DNA of 28,716 nt from Methanobrevibacter ruminantium (GTDB lineage Archaea > Methanobacteriota > Methanobacteria > Methanobacteriales > Methanobacteriaceae). The DNA is taken from the NCBI RefSeq assembly GCF_016294135.1, contig NZ_JAEDCO010000023.1, positions 1 to 28,716 on the forward strand, written 5' to 3'. Below, piece by piece: positions 8,154 through 16,493 of this stretch; within the stretch, counting starts at the first letter, position 1; each line of letters opens with the position of its first letter. The notes below the pieces were generated by a model. That model saw only the letters and a program-made list of their open reading frames with translations. It searched no databases and was not told the origin of the DNA. Position numbers and translations under genes: made by a program.

Positions 8154-8163
8154 TTTTATAAAA
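8154..8163 (-). promoter_or_regulatory. TATA element of DUF371 gene, likely leaderless
   Basis: TTTTATAAAA is a perfect palindrome centred about 25 bases before the DUF371 ATG. Transcription would start at or next to the start codon, which fits the absence of a ribosome binding site there. Confidence 0.45.
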
Positions 8164-8190
8164 ATATTTTTAAAAAACCAATTCCAAATA

Positions 8191-8198
8191 GATATATG
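8191..8198 (+). promoter_or_regulatory. Candidate TATA box for DUF1848 gene
   Basis: GATATATG lies about 42 bases before the ATG at 8237. Initiation near 8220 would leave a short leader that still includes the AAGGAG ribosome site. Confidence 0.35.
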
Positions 8199-8236
8199 AT
8201 AAGAAAAGATGAAATTTTTCTAAAAGGAGTTTTAAA

Positions 8237-9175
8237 ATGATATTGAATACTGGCTTAAGAACAGACATTCCCGGATTTTTCAGCGAATGGCTCTATAACA
8301 GAATAGATGATGGATTCGTTTATGTAAGAAGCCCATATGCAAAGAACCAAATCTATTCATATAAATTAGATCCAGCGTTAATTGATTGCATAATATTCTG
8401 CACTAAAAATCCACAACCAATGTTTGAAAATCTTGAAAAGATAGATAAGTTCAATCAGTATTGGCATATAACAATCACCCCCTATGAAAAGGATATAGAG
8501 CCAAATGTCCCACCAGTAGATGATGTTTTAGAAAGCTTCAAATACCTATCTAAAAAATTAGGAAAGGAAAATGTTACATTAAGGTATGATCCAATCTTCA
8601 TCAATGAGAAATACACTTTGGAAAAGCACATTGAATCATTTGAAGATATGCTAAATTCATTATCAGGTTATACAACTGAAGCAATAATAAGCTTTATTGA
8701 TTTATATGAAAAAACAAAACGCAATTTTCCTAAAGCAAGAGAAGTAACTAAAGATGAAAGATTAAAGATAGGGAAAGAATTTGCTCGAATAGGAAATGAA
8801 AATAACATAAGAATTAAAACATGCGTAGAAGGAACTGAATTAGACAAATTCGGCATAGATTCAAGTGGTTGCATGACAAAAGAGGTGATTGAAAGAGCAA
8901 TCAATAAAAACTTAAATATTTCTAAGCAAAAGGCAAGAAATGGAGAGTGCCATTGCCTTTTGAATAATGATATAGGGGAATACAACACATGCGATCATGG
9001 ATGCCTATACTGCTATGCCAATTCAAATAAGAAATTGGTCAAAAGGAACTTGAAACTTCATGATCCAAAATCTCCGATTCTGATAGGGAAAATAAAGGAA
9101 GATAACATCATCAAAGAGATGAGCCAAAAAAGTCATATCATAAATGACAGCACTAGACAAACAAAATTATTCTAA
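8237..9175 (+). CDS. DUF1848 protein with C-terminal radical-SAM-like cysteine cluster
   Basis: Protein of 312 residues that I recognise as DUF1848. Early hallmarks are SGLRTDIP-like residues at 5-12 and CTKNP at 55-59; a TLRYDPI stretch follows at 114-120. Near the C-terminus is C238-x-C240 and then C252-x3-C256-x2-C259 with CLYCYAN. That spacing is the radical-SAM [4Fe-4S] motif, but at the wrong end of the chain for a classical enzyme. The central part could be a TIM-barrel-like domain. The chemistry is unknown. The start has AAAAGGAG 7 bases upstream. It is followed by DUF3795 and DUF123 genes on the same strand; the DUF3795 gene is only 28 bases away, so those two are likely co-transcribed. 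Confidence 0.85.
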   Translation: MILNTGLRTDIPGFFSEWLYNRIDDGFVYVRSPYAKNQIYSYKLDPALIDCIIFCTKNPQPMFENLEKIDKFNQYWHITITPYEKDIEPNVPPVDDVLESFKYLSKKLGKENVTLRYDPIFINEKYTLEKHIESFEDMLNSLSGYTTEAIISFIDLYEKTKRNFPKAREVTKDERLKIGKEFARIGNENNIRIKTCVEGTELDKFGIDSSGCMTKEVIERAINKNLNISKQKARNGECHCLLNNDIGEYNTCDHGCLYCYANSNKKLVKRNLKLHDPKSPILIGKIKEDNIIKEMSQKSHIINDSTRQTKLF

Positions 9176-9203
9176 AAATAAAAAAATCAATAGGGGGATT
9201 ATT

Positions 9204-9542
9204 ATGAATGAATACATTGCATATTGCGGATTGGATTGTGAGAGCTGTGAAGCTCGCATAGCAACAGTGAATGATGATAATGAACTACGTGAAAAAGTTT
9301 CAAAGCTTTGGAGCGAACTAAATGGAGTGGAAATAAGTCCAGAAATGATTAATTGTGTAGGGTGCAGGATTGATGGAGTGAAAACTCCATTCTGTGATTC
9401 AATTTGCCCTATAAGACAATGCGCTTCAGCAAGAAAATATGAAACATGCGCAGATTGCGTGGAACTTGATGAATGTGAAAAAGTTGGAATGATTCATAAA
9501 AACAATAGTGATGCACTAGAAAATTTAAAAAACCTAAAATAG
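9204..9542 (+). CDS. DUF3795 cysteine-rich protein
   Basis: Protein of 112 residues matching DUF3795: N-terminal YCGLDCESCEA with C8, C12 and C15, then CVGC at 51-54, C64, C68, C73 and a last group C82, C85, C91. Eleven cysteines in this pattern suggest bound metal or an Fe-S cluster; the function is not known. I chose the ATG at 9204, with AGGGGGATT upstream. An in-frame start at 9144 would overlap the end of the DUF1848 gene and lacks a site. It is probably co-transcribed with the DUF1848 gene. Confidence 0.83.
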   Translation: MNEYIAYCGLDCESCEARIATVNDDNELREKVSKLWSELNGVEISPEMINCVGCRIDGVKTPFCDSICPIRQCASARKYETCADCVELDECEKVGMIHKNNSDALENLKNLK

Positions 9543-9642
9543 ATAACATTTACACATAATAATTTATGCACAAAAACATTCAATTAATTTAATAAAAATA
9601 ACGATTAATCATATTAAAAATAAAAACAAAAGTTGTTAAATT

Positions 9643-10101
9643 ATGAAAGGCACATACTGTTTAATCATATCTATGAGAAAAAGTGAGAAACTTGACATAG
9701 GACATCATCATCATGACTATAAATTTAGGAAAGGATACTATGTTTACATAGGTTCAGCCATGAATTCACTTGTTGCAAGAATTAATAGGCATCTGTCTGA
9801 TGACAAGAAACTTCATTGGCATATAGATTACCTACTTAAAAATGAAAGCAGTGAAATAAGGGATGTTCTCTTTAATGTATCTGATAAGAAGATTGAATGT
9901 GATTTGGCATCAACAATAGCTGAAGATGGTGATGAAGTTCCTAAATTCGGATGTTCTGATTGCAATTGCAGTTCCCATTTAATCTATTTTAAAAGAAAAA
10001 GAGACGCCATGAATTCTGTAAAAAGTGCATATGAAAAGTTGGATATGACATATCATAATTTAAGCTATTTTAAAAAAGAGTTAATGAAAAATAAGAATTA
10101 A
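9643..10101 (+). CDS. DUF123 / GIY-YIG nuclease-fold protein
   Basis: Protein of 152 residues of the DUF123 family, an archaeal branch of the GIY-YIG fold related to bacterial endonuclease III-linked and stand-alone domains. The GIY-YIG-like core is GYYVYIG at 31-37, then ARINRHL at 45-51, HWHIDYLL at 58-65 and the C-terminal GCSDCNCSSHLIYF. A run of four histidines occurs at 21-24 in the place usually holding a short charged loop. The role is not established; DNA repair or nucleic-acid binding is assumed from the fold. The gene is 100 bases after DUF3795, so it may have its own promoter. The ribosome site is weak. Confidence 0.85.
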   Translation: MKGTYCLIISMRKSEKLDIGHHHHDYKFRKGYYVYIGSAMNSLVARINRHLSDDKKLHWHIDYLLKNESSEIRDVLFNVSDKKIECDLASTIAEDGDEVPKFGCSDCNCSSHLIYFKRKRDAMNSVKSAYEKLDMTYHNLSYFKKELMKNKN

Positions 10102-10149
10102 AATTAGTTAAAAATAAAAAATAATAAATAAAAAAAGAAAAGGGTTTAT

Positions 10150-10862
10150 TTATACTTGAGAGTATAATAAACCAATTGCTCTGTTATAGAAGAATGTTGC
10201 GTATACACCAAAGATACCTAACAATATTCCTCCGAGAATGTCATTTACTTGATATACTAATGCAAAAATAAATGCAATGATAAATGCAATGACAAGTACT
10301 GCAATAATAGTTAAAAGAACTTTTAACATACCGATTTTAGGTATGTCACCAATAACTTCATTGATGGATAAAACTGCTCCTAAACTATCATATTTAGCTA
10401 ATCTGCATATTGCCATGAATTGAGCAAATGCAAAAACAATGTAGATAATTAATACAACTAATACAGTTAAAATACCTCTACCTAAAAGAGTGTATAATAA
10501 CCATGCAATAACTGCTGGGATAATATAGTAAACAAAACTAACAATGATTAATTTAATAGCATTCAAGATTTGTCTGACAATATCAATGCCAGGACCGTCT
10601 TCTCTTCTTTCGATACCGTATTTAACAATATCCAAACCATATCCGGAAATTAACAATGTACCAATGATCATTACTAATATTCCAATAAATCCAAATCCAC
10701 CAGCAGCAACAAAATATTGCCTGTTACTTATGAAGCCATAGCAATGAGGCTTGCTCCACCTAAAATTCCAGTAACCATACCAATAATCACATAAATGATT
10801 AAAGATTTAACGTTATTTAAAGAATATACTAATGCATCCTTAATTATTTCACTTATTTCCAT
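10150..10862 (-). pseudogene. DUF4013 membrane protein, frameshifted near residue 44
   Basis: An intact downstream frame (10150-10671, 173 residues) encodes a membrane protein with at least four hydrophobic segments, matching the DUF4013 family. The family N-terminus is present but in another frame. An ATG at 10862 with GGTG upstream reads 44 residues (MEISEIIKDALVYSL...) and stops at TAA 10728-10730. The downstream frame is open before its first ATG (FISNRQYFVAAGG...) and overlaps this point. One extra T within GCTTCA at about 10731-10736 would join both halves into about 237 residues, near the usual family length. So this is a recent pseudogene, a sequencing error, or less likely a programmed shift. 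Function of the family is unknown. Confidence 0.78.
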
Positions 10863-11180
10863 TTTTTTTTAACACCTAAATTTAATAATATCTTTTAAAG
10901 ACATTTGATTTTTATATAAGTAATACTATTTAAATGTAAACCCTAAACCAGGAAAAGTAACTGATAATTATATGATTTTGTAAAAAAAAAAAAAAAAAAA
11001 ATAATCTGATTTAATATTATAGTTCATCCAATTCAATAAAATATTTAATAAAATAACAAAATCATAAATCTTTAAAATAATTAAAAAAATAGTTTTTTAA
11101 TTGAAAAGATTAATAAAAAATATTTTAAATTAAAAAAAGTAATAAATAAAAAAAAGTAATAAAAAAGAAAGAATAAGGCA
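10863..11180. other. Intergenic region with 20-A homopolymer
   Basis: This spacer between the DUF4013 locus and the CfbC-like gene has no supported reading frame. It contains the DUF4013 ribosome site, several A/T runs and a 20-base A tract at 10982-11001. Confidence 0.6.
10982..11001 (-). terminator. T20 tract downstream of CfbC-like gene
   Basis: Twenty consecutive A on the + strand are twenty T on the coding side of the leftward gene ending at 11181. Oligo-T runs are archaeal termination signals; shorter runs between 11090 and 11170 may act first. Confidence 0.4.
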
Positions 11181-11984
11181 TTAATCCAAGAATGACTTAA
11201 AGAAATTTTCAAAATCCTCATCTTCAATTGGCTCTGGAGTTGAGAAATTATCATTAATGAAAATATCGCTTGCTAATTTTCTATAAGCTTCTGCCTCATC
11301 TGAATCAGGAGCATATTCAACTACTGTTTTTGCATCCAATTCACTTCTTTGAATCAAGTTGCTTCTTCCTATGAATCCTATTACTTGAGTGTTGATTTTT
11401 TCAGCAAATGAACTGACAATCTCCTCTTCATTTTCAATTCCTTTGCAATTGCAAATGATTCCTCCAAGGTTACCTTTTAGCTTCTTGATTCCTTTGGAAA
11501 TGTTATTTGCAGCATATAAGGACATGTATTCACCAGAGGATACAATGAATACCTCATCAGCATAATCCTCTCTAAGAGGAACTGAAAATCCTCCACAGAC
11601 AACATCACCTAAAACATCGTAAAGAATAACATCGAAATCCTCATCAAAGGCGTTTAGATTCTCTAAACGTTTCATTGCAACAATAACTCCACGTCCTGCA
11701 CATCCCACTCCAGGTTCAGGACCTCCGCTTTCAACACACTTGATTTGATTAAACCCTTCAAAGACCAAATCTGAAAGCTCTGGAGCCTTATTGTCCTTTA
11801 AGGTGTTTACAATTGTAGGTATCCTTTTACCGCATAAGGTTCTTGTAGTGTCAGATTTAGGATCACAACCTATTACCATAACCTTCTTATCATCTTCACT
11901 ATAAGCTGCTGCAATATTAGCTACTGTGGTACTTTTTCCAATACCACCTTTTCCATAAATAGCTATTTTCTTCTGTCTTTTCAT
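11181..11984 (-). CDS. cfbC: NifH-like reductase, probable CfbC (coenzyme F430 synthesis)
   Basis: Homodimeric Fe-S ATPase of the nitrogenase-reductase family, 267 residues. P-loop GKGGIGKST at 11-19; switch I region GCDPKSDTT at 39-47; cluster-ligand motifs GCAGRGV with C95 and DVLGDVVCGGF with C130, the two cysteines that share a [4Fe-4S] cluster across the dimer. In methanogens without a nif cluster nearby, such a protein is best explained as CfbC. CfbC passes electrons to CfbD in the reductive cyclisation of Ni-sirohydrochlorin a,c-diamide, a step to F430 of methyl-coenzyme M reductase. No nifD/K-like gene lies adjacent. A GGTG site stands 6 bases before the ATG. It is shorter than nitrogenase NifH and has an acidic tail. 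Confidence 0.85.
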   Translation of the reverse strand: MKRQKKIAIYGKGGIGKSTTVANIAAAYSEDDKKVMVIGCDPKSDTTRTLCGKRIPTIVNTLKDNKAPELSDLVFEGFNQIKCVESGGPEPGVGCAGRGVIVAMKRLENLNAFDEDFDVILYDVLGDVVCGGFSVPLREDYADEVFIVSSGEYMSLYAANNISKGIKKLKGNLGGIICNCKGIENEEEIVSSFAEKINTQVIGFIGRSNLIQRSELDAKTVVEYAPDSDEAEAYRKLASDIFINDNFSTPEPIEDEDFENFFKSFLD

Positions 11985-12033
11985 CTTTACACCAATAGTT
12001 TTAAAATAATCCGTAATTTAGTAAGTATAATAA

Positions 12034-13290
12034 TTATTCTCTAGGGATTAACTTATAAACAAAATCGCTTTCCCTTAATTTCTCATCAATTGCTATTGCT
12101 ACATTTGAACCTTTTTCTGCCTTTTCAATAGCTTTTCCATCAATTTGCATAGAGTCGATTACATGAGTGATGGAACCTGTTGTTGGCCCTTGAACCATAA
12201 TCTCATCACCAATAGCCAAATCATCCCATATCTTTAGCTCTGCAACTCTAATCTTATTATAATAATTCACTACCTTCCCAATATCCTTCTTAATGAATTC
12301 TGATTGGTTGTTTTCACTGATTTCATAAGGAACATCGAAATAAAATCCAGTATCATAACCTCTATTGAATACCTTCATCAGCTCTTCCATCCATTTAGGA
12401 TCATATTGATAGTTTTCCGGGTCTTCCTGATACAAGTCAATGGCTTCCCTATAGACCTTAACTGCAGTTGCAACATAATCTGGAGACCTTGCTCTTCCTT
12501 CAATCTTGAATGAATCGATTCCCGATTCAATGAGTTCTGGAATATGTTCTATCAATGCCATATCCTTTGGAGAGAAGAAATTTGTCCTATATGAATCATC
12601 ATAGGAATTTGATATAATGAATGACTCATCATCACAGTCTGAGAAATTGATTACATCATCATTCTCATCTTCCTCAAAGCTCAATTTCCATTCCTTTCTG
12701 CAAGGCTGGAGACAATCTCCACAATTAGCGCTTCTGCCATACAATCCATAGCTCAAGAAGCATCTGCCGGATATTGCCATGCACATTGCACCATGAATGA
12801 AGACTTCAGTTTCGATTGAGGAATCGCTTTCCTTTAGCTTTCTAACAATATCCTTGATTTCATCTAAAGACAATTCCCTTGATAGAATAGCCCTTTTAAC
12901 ACCTAATTTCTCCAATGCCTTCAATGCATAAAAATTAGTTGTGTTTTCCTGAACGCTCATATGGGCTTCAAGGCTATTTTCAATTGCCAAATCTATTAAT
13001 GAAATGTCGGATAGAATGATTCCATCTGCACCATACTCCTTGATATAGGGTAATTGTCCCTTTAGCATTTCAATGTCTTTGTCTTTCATTATGGTATTTG
13101 TGCAGACATATAGCTTAGCTCCATACTCCCTTGTCATTTCACTTGCCTTTTTAATGTCTTCGAGGGAAAAATTACTTGCATTAACCCTCATATTCATATC
13201 TTCAAGGCCAATATAAACTGCATCTGCACCATTTTTAAGTGCACTGATTAATGAAATAAAATTTCCTGCAGGAGCTAACAATTCCACCAT
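12034..13290 (-). CDS. Peptidase U32 family protein (TrhP/RlhA-like)
   Basis: Protein of 418 residues of the U32 family. The N-terminal half is TIM-barrel-like (LLAPAGN, ALKNGADAVYIG). The family signature is EVFIHGAMCMAISGRCFLS, followed by cysteines in NCGDCLQPCR that with an upstream Cys are likely to bind an Fe-S cluster. The C-terminal part (about 330-418) resembles a small beta-barrel. Some bacterial members (TrhP, RlhA) act in prephenate-dependent hydroxylation of tRNA or rRNA, so a nucleic-acid modification role is more likely than proteolysis; the archaeal substrate is unknown. An aspartate-rich insert lies at about 207-233. It precedes the CfbC-like gene by 49 bases. Confidence 0.85.
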   Translation of the reverse strand: MVELLAPAGNFISLISALKNGADAVYIGLEDMNMRVNASNFSLEDIKKASEMTREYGAKLYVCTNTIMKDKDIEMLKGQLPYIKEYGADGIILSDISLIDLAIENSLEAHMSVQENTTNFYALKALEKLGVKRAILSRELSLDEIKDIVRKLKESDSSIETEVFIHGAMCMAISGRCFLSYGLYGRSANCGDCLQPCRKEWKLSFEEDENDDVINFSDCDDESFIISNSYDDSYRTNFFSPKDMALIEHIPELIESGIDSFKIEGRARSPDYVATAVKVYREAIDLYQEDPENYQYDPKWMEELMKVFNRGYDTGFYFDVPYEISENNQSEFIKKDIGKVVNYYNKIRVAELKIWDDLAIGDEIMVQGPTTGSITHVIDSMQIDGKAIEKAEKGSNVAIAIDEKLRESDFVYKLIPRE

Positions 13291-13385
13291 AAAAACAACT
13301 CATAAATAAATCAAACAAACTTCATAAAAATTAAATAAAAATAAAAATATAAAAATAGAATTTAAAAAATAAAAAAGATGAAAAT

Positions 13386-14828
13386 TTATTCATCTTCTTC
13401 AGCTGCATCTCTTAAAGGTTGATAATAATCATAGTAGGATTCCGCTTCTAAATCATCAGGAATCTCAGTAGGATAATCCTCATTGATACAGCCTAAGCAT
13501 AACTTGTCCCCATCAATGCCAATAGCTTCGATAAGAGATTCTATGCTGATATAACCTAAAGTTTCTGCACCTAATTGTTTTCTGATATCATCGATTTCCA
13601 AATTAGCTGCAATCAATTCCTCTTTAGTAGCAAGAGCAACACCGTAGAAACATGGTGCAATTACAGGAGGGCATCCAATCAACATATGCACCTCTTTAGC
13701 GCCTGCTGCCTTAAGGATTCTTACTAAGGACTCGGAAGTTGTACCTCTAACGATACTGTCATCGATTACAACAACACTTTTTCCTTCAAGTTCATGTCTT
13801 AATGGGTTTAATTTAAGTCTTACAGCAATTTCACGCTCTTCTTGGGTTGGCATAATGAAAGTTCTTCCAACATACCTGTTCTTGATTAATCCTTCACCGT
13901 ATGGAATTCCTGAAGCCCTTGCATATCCAATAGCTGCAGGGATTGATGAATCCGGAACAGGCAATACCAAATCTGCATCAATAGGGTATTCCTTATACAA
14001 TGCTTCACCGATTCTAAGTCTTGTATTGTAAACGCTTCTCTCATCAATTACGCTATCCGGACGGGCAAAGTAAACATATTCAAACATACAATGTGCCCTT
14101 TTGGAACCTTTTGCAGATGGCAATATATGGGAATTGATCTTATTGTCCTTAAAGTAAATCAATTCACCAGGCTCCAGATCACGAATAAGCCTTGCATCAA
14201 TCACATCAAATGCGACAGTTTCAGATGCAACTACGAAATGATCATCGGTTTCACCTAAAACCAAAGGTTTCATAGCCATAGGATCCCTTAAAACATACAA
14301 TTCATCATTGATTAAAATAACCAAGGAATAGGAACCTATTAACCTTTGAGAAACTGTATCGATTACCTTAAGGAAATCCTTCTCGTTTTTAGCCTCTTCC
14401 TTAATCAAGTAACAAACAACTTCAGAATCAGTATCAGATTTGAATTCATAACCTTTCTTAATCAATTCATCTCTTAAGGCACCTGAATTAACAATATCAC
14501 CATTATGAGCCATAGCGATGAATCCATCATCCAATTCAGTGAAGAATGGCTGTGAATTTTCTATTTTTGACTGGCCAGTAGTGGAATATCTTACATGCCC
14601 AATACCTACATTACCAGCTAAGCTCTTGATTAAAGAATTGTTAAAAACATCAGTTACTAAACCCATTCCACAATAAAAGTTCAAACCATAATTGATGTTA
14701 TGGGTAGCTATACCTGCAGATTCCTGTCCTCTATGCTGTAAAGCATATAAACCATAATAAATCAAGTGAGAAACATCCTTAAGATTGTCTTTAGAATGTA
14801 TTCCTACAATACCACACTTATCTTTCAA
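13386..14828 (-). CDS. purF: Amidophosphoribosyltransferase
   Basis: First committed enzyme of purine synthesis: PRPP plus glutamine gives 5-phosphoribosylamine. 480 residues. The Ntn-hydrolase glutaminase domain starts at C5 (KCGIVGI), so a four-residue propeptide must be removed to expose the catalytic cysteine. The PRPP-binding loop VVVIDDSIVRGTT is at 352-364. C247, C393, C444 and C447 match the four ligands of the [4Fe-4S] cluster in Bacillus-type PurF. The acidic tail is long. The start codon is TTG: AAGGAG lies 8 bases upstream and no other in-frame start precedes the cysteine closely. It heads a leftward series with U32 and CfbC genes, separated by about 95 bases. Confidence 0.95.
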   Translation of the reverse strand: MKDKCGIVGIHSKDNLKDVSHLIYYGLYALQHRGQESAGIATHNINYGLNFYCGMGLVTDVFNNSLIKSLAGNVGIGHVRYSTTGQSKIENSQPFFTELDDGFIAMAHNGDIVNSGALRDELIKKGYEFKSDTDSEVVCYLIKEEAKNEKDFLKVIDTVSQRLIGSYSLVILINDELYVLRDPMAMKPLVLGETDDHFVVASETVAFDVIDARLIRDLEPGELIYFKDNKINSHILPSAKGSKRAHCMFEYVYFARPDSVIDERSVYNTRLRIGEALYKEYPIDADLVLPVPDSSIPAAIGYARASGIPYGEGLIKNRYVGRTFIMPTQEEREIAVRLKLNPLRHELEGKSVVVIDDSIVRGTTSESLVRILKAAGAKEVHMLIGCPPVIAPCFYGVALATKEELIAANLEIDDIRKQLGAETLGYISIESLIEAIGIDGDKLCLGCINEDYPTEIPDDLEAESYYDYYQPLRDAAEEDE

Positions 14829-15089
14829 TATTTAATCTCCTTACCCTATTAAGACATAAAATTTTTAATAATTTTAAATCATGAATATAATATTTTGAAC
14901 TTAAAAAAATATTATATAATTATTTATAAATTTTCTAATATTTATAATAAATCTTTTTGAAAAAAATTTTAAAAAAATTAATAAAAAGTAGATGAGAGAA
15001 TTTAAGAGAAAATAAAATAAAAAAAGTGAAAAAATAGTGAAAAAAATAAAATGATAGTTAAAAAAAAGAAAATTAAAATAACCGATTAT

Positions 15090-16430
15090 TTAACCCCAAA
15101 GGTTTGAAAAAGCATTGTAAATTTCTTCTTCATCATCATCTACATTATCTTCATCATCATAATCATAATCTTCTTCTCTGTTGTTATAACTTGAATCTTC
15201 ACTTGAGTCATCCTCTTCATCCTCAATTGACTTGAGAGACTTGAGATTAAAAACATTTATGTCCTCCTTTTTGGACTCATCCATGAAAGCATTGCTAAAC
15301 AAATCATCATCAATAATAGACTCTTCGGAGGAATTATCTAAATCTGAATTTCCTTCAAATCTTTCATTATAGATAAAACCGTCATCCTTTGGAGCATTGA
15401 AAATGTCATTCTCCTCTATTGTCTCAAATCCAGATGTGGAAAATGAGGAGCTTGAACCGAACTCATCAATGTCATCGAACTTGAAATTGCTCTTGAAATT
15501 ATTGTAATCCAAATCCTGCTTATTTGTATCAGACAGGATAAATGCAGTCTTAATAATCTTCAACCAATCTAATGCATCTTCCTTAGACTCTGCACAAATG
15601 GCTCCTTGACCTATCATAAGGTTTTTAGGACGGAAATTGTCTGTACTGATTAGAATAAACTTATAAACATCCTGAGACAAGTATTCTCCAAACAAGCCAT
15701 ACCACAATTCATTTAATGAATAGACTTCCAATGAGTTCTTGCTATGGATTCCCTCAAATCTTGACTTTAAATCTGAAAAGTCTGACTTGATTTGATCCAA
15801 TTGCCTTTGGAGTATTTTTACTTCCTCCAATGCCTTTTCATTTTTCTCTCTCAATGATTTGGATTCTTTAACTAAAAGGTCATTTTCTCTAGTTATCTTA
15901 TCATATTTCAATGATTCCTCTTCGAAATCTTTTTTAAGTTCAGAATACTTTCTTTTTGAATCATTGATTGAAGATAGATTGGAAATGCTGTATAATCCTC
16001 CACGAATAATTGAATTTGCTATTTCATCCTCCATGAGATTATCATCATAATCATCATAATCATAGCCATTCAATTCATCAAGTGAAGGAAGTTTCAAGTA
16101 TTCAATGTAATTAAACTCATTCTTCAAGGATTTCTTGAAGTTTTGATATAACTTATGGCTTTCTGCATTGTTTTCAGATGCGATTAAAACCAAATCTGCA
16201 CCAATTACAGTATTTTTAGCTATTTCAATGTCTTTTGTTGGAATTATGGAAGAGATGTTCACATTAAAATTAGATAAGTCAAAATTGCTTACAGCCTTGG
16301 AAAGGAATTCCAAATAATCCAAATTGGTTAGGATTATCCTAACATCAACCAATTCCCCTGCATTTAATTCATTTGAGTAAGTATCTCCAAAATCGTTAAA
16401 TCCATAATCGTTTTCTTCAAAATTATCCAT
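15090..16430 (-). CDS. Acidic coiled-coil protein of unknown function
   Basis: Protein of 446 residues that I cannot place. Visible parts: an acidic N-terminus of 25 residues; an alternating beta/alpha region at 26-115 (VRIILTNLDYLEFL..., ADLVLIASENN), which could be a small Rossmann-like or receiver-like domain; a coiled coil at about 158-228 rich in K, E and L; a compact hydrophobic segment at 232-300 (LWYGLFGEY, YKFILISTD, ALDWLKIIKTAFILS); and a very acidic low-complexity tail from 305 dominated by D, E, S and N. No membrane helix or catalytic motif. It lies 63 bases after galE on the same strand. The start has an excellent GAGGAGTG site. Confidence 0.72.
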   Translation of the reverse strand: MDNFEENDYGFNDFGDTYSNELNAGELVDVRIILTNLDYLEFLSKAVSNFDLSNFNVNISSIIPTKDIEIAKNTVIGADLVLIASENNAESHKLYQNFKKSLKNEFNYIEYLKLPSLDELNGYDYDDYDDNLMEDEIANSIIRGGLYSISNLSSINDSKRKYSELKKDFEEESLKYDKITRENDLLVKESKSLREKNEKALEEVKILQRQLDQIKSDFSDLKSRFEGIHSKNSLEVYSLNELWYGLFGEYLSQDVYKFILISTDNFRPKNLMIGQGAICAESKEDALDWLKIIKTAFILSDTNKQDLDYNNFKSNFKFDDIDEFGSSSSFSTSGFETIEENDIFNAPKDDGFIYNERFEGNSDLDNSSEESIIDDDLFSNAFMDESKKEDINVFNLKSLKSIEDEEDDSSEDSSYNNREEDYDYDDEDNVDDDEEEIYNAFSNLWG

Positions 16431-16493
16431 TTTAACACTCCTCTTTTAAAAGAAAATCTCTAAATCTAACTATTGTTTTCCAAATCACAATTC

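Noticed and set aside
9144..9203. Longer N-terminus for the DUF3795 protein
   Set aside because: It would overlap the DUF1848 gene end and has no ribosome site, while the ATG at 9204 has AGGGGGATT and begins the family's conserved part.
11181..11984. Nitrogenase iron protein NifH
   Set aside because: No nifD, nifK or other nif genes lie near; the short length and acidic tail fit the CfbC type in a methanogen better.
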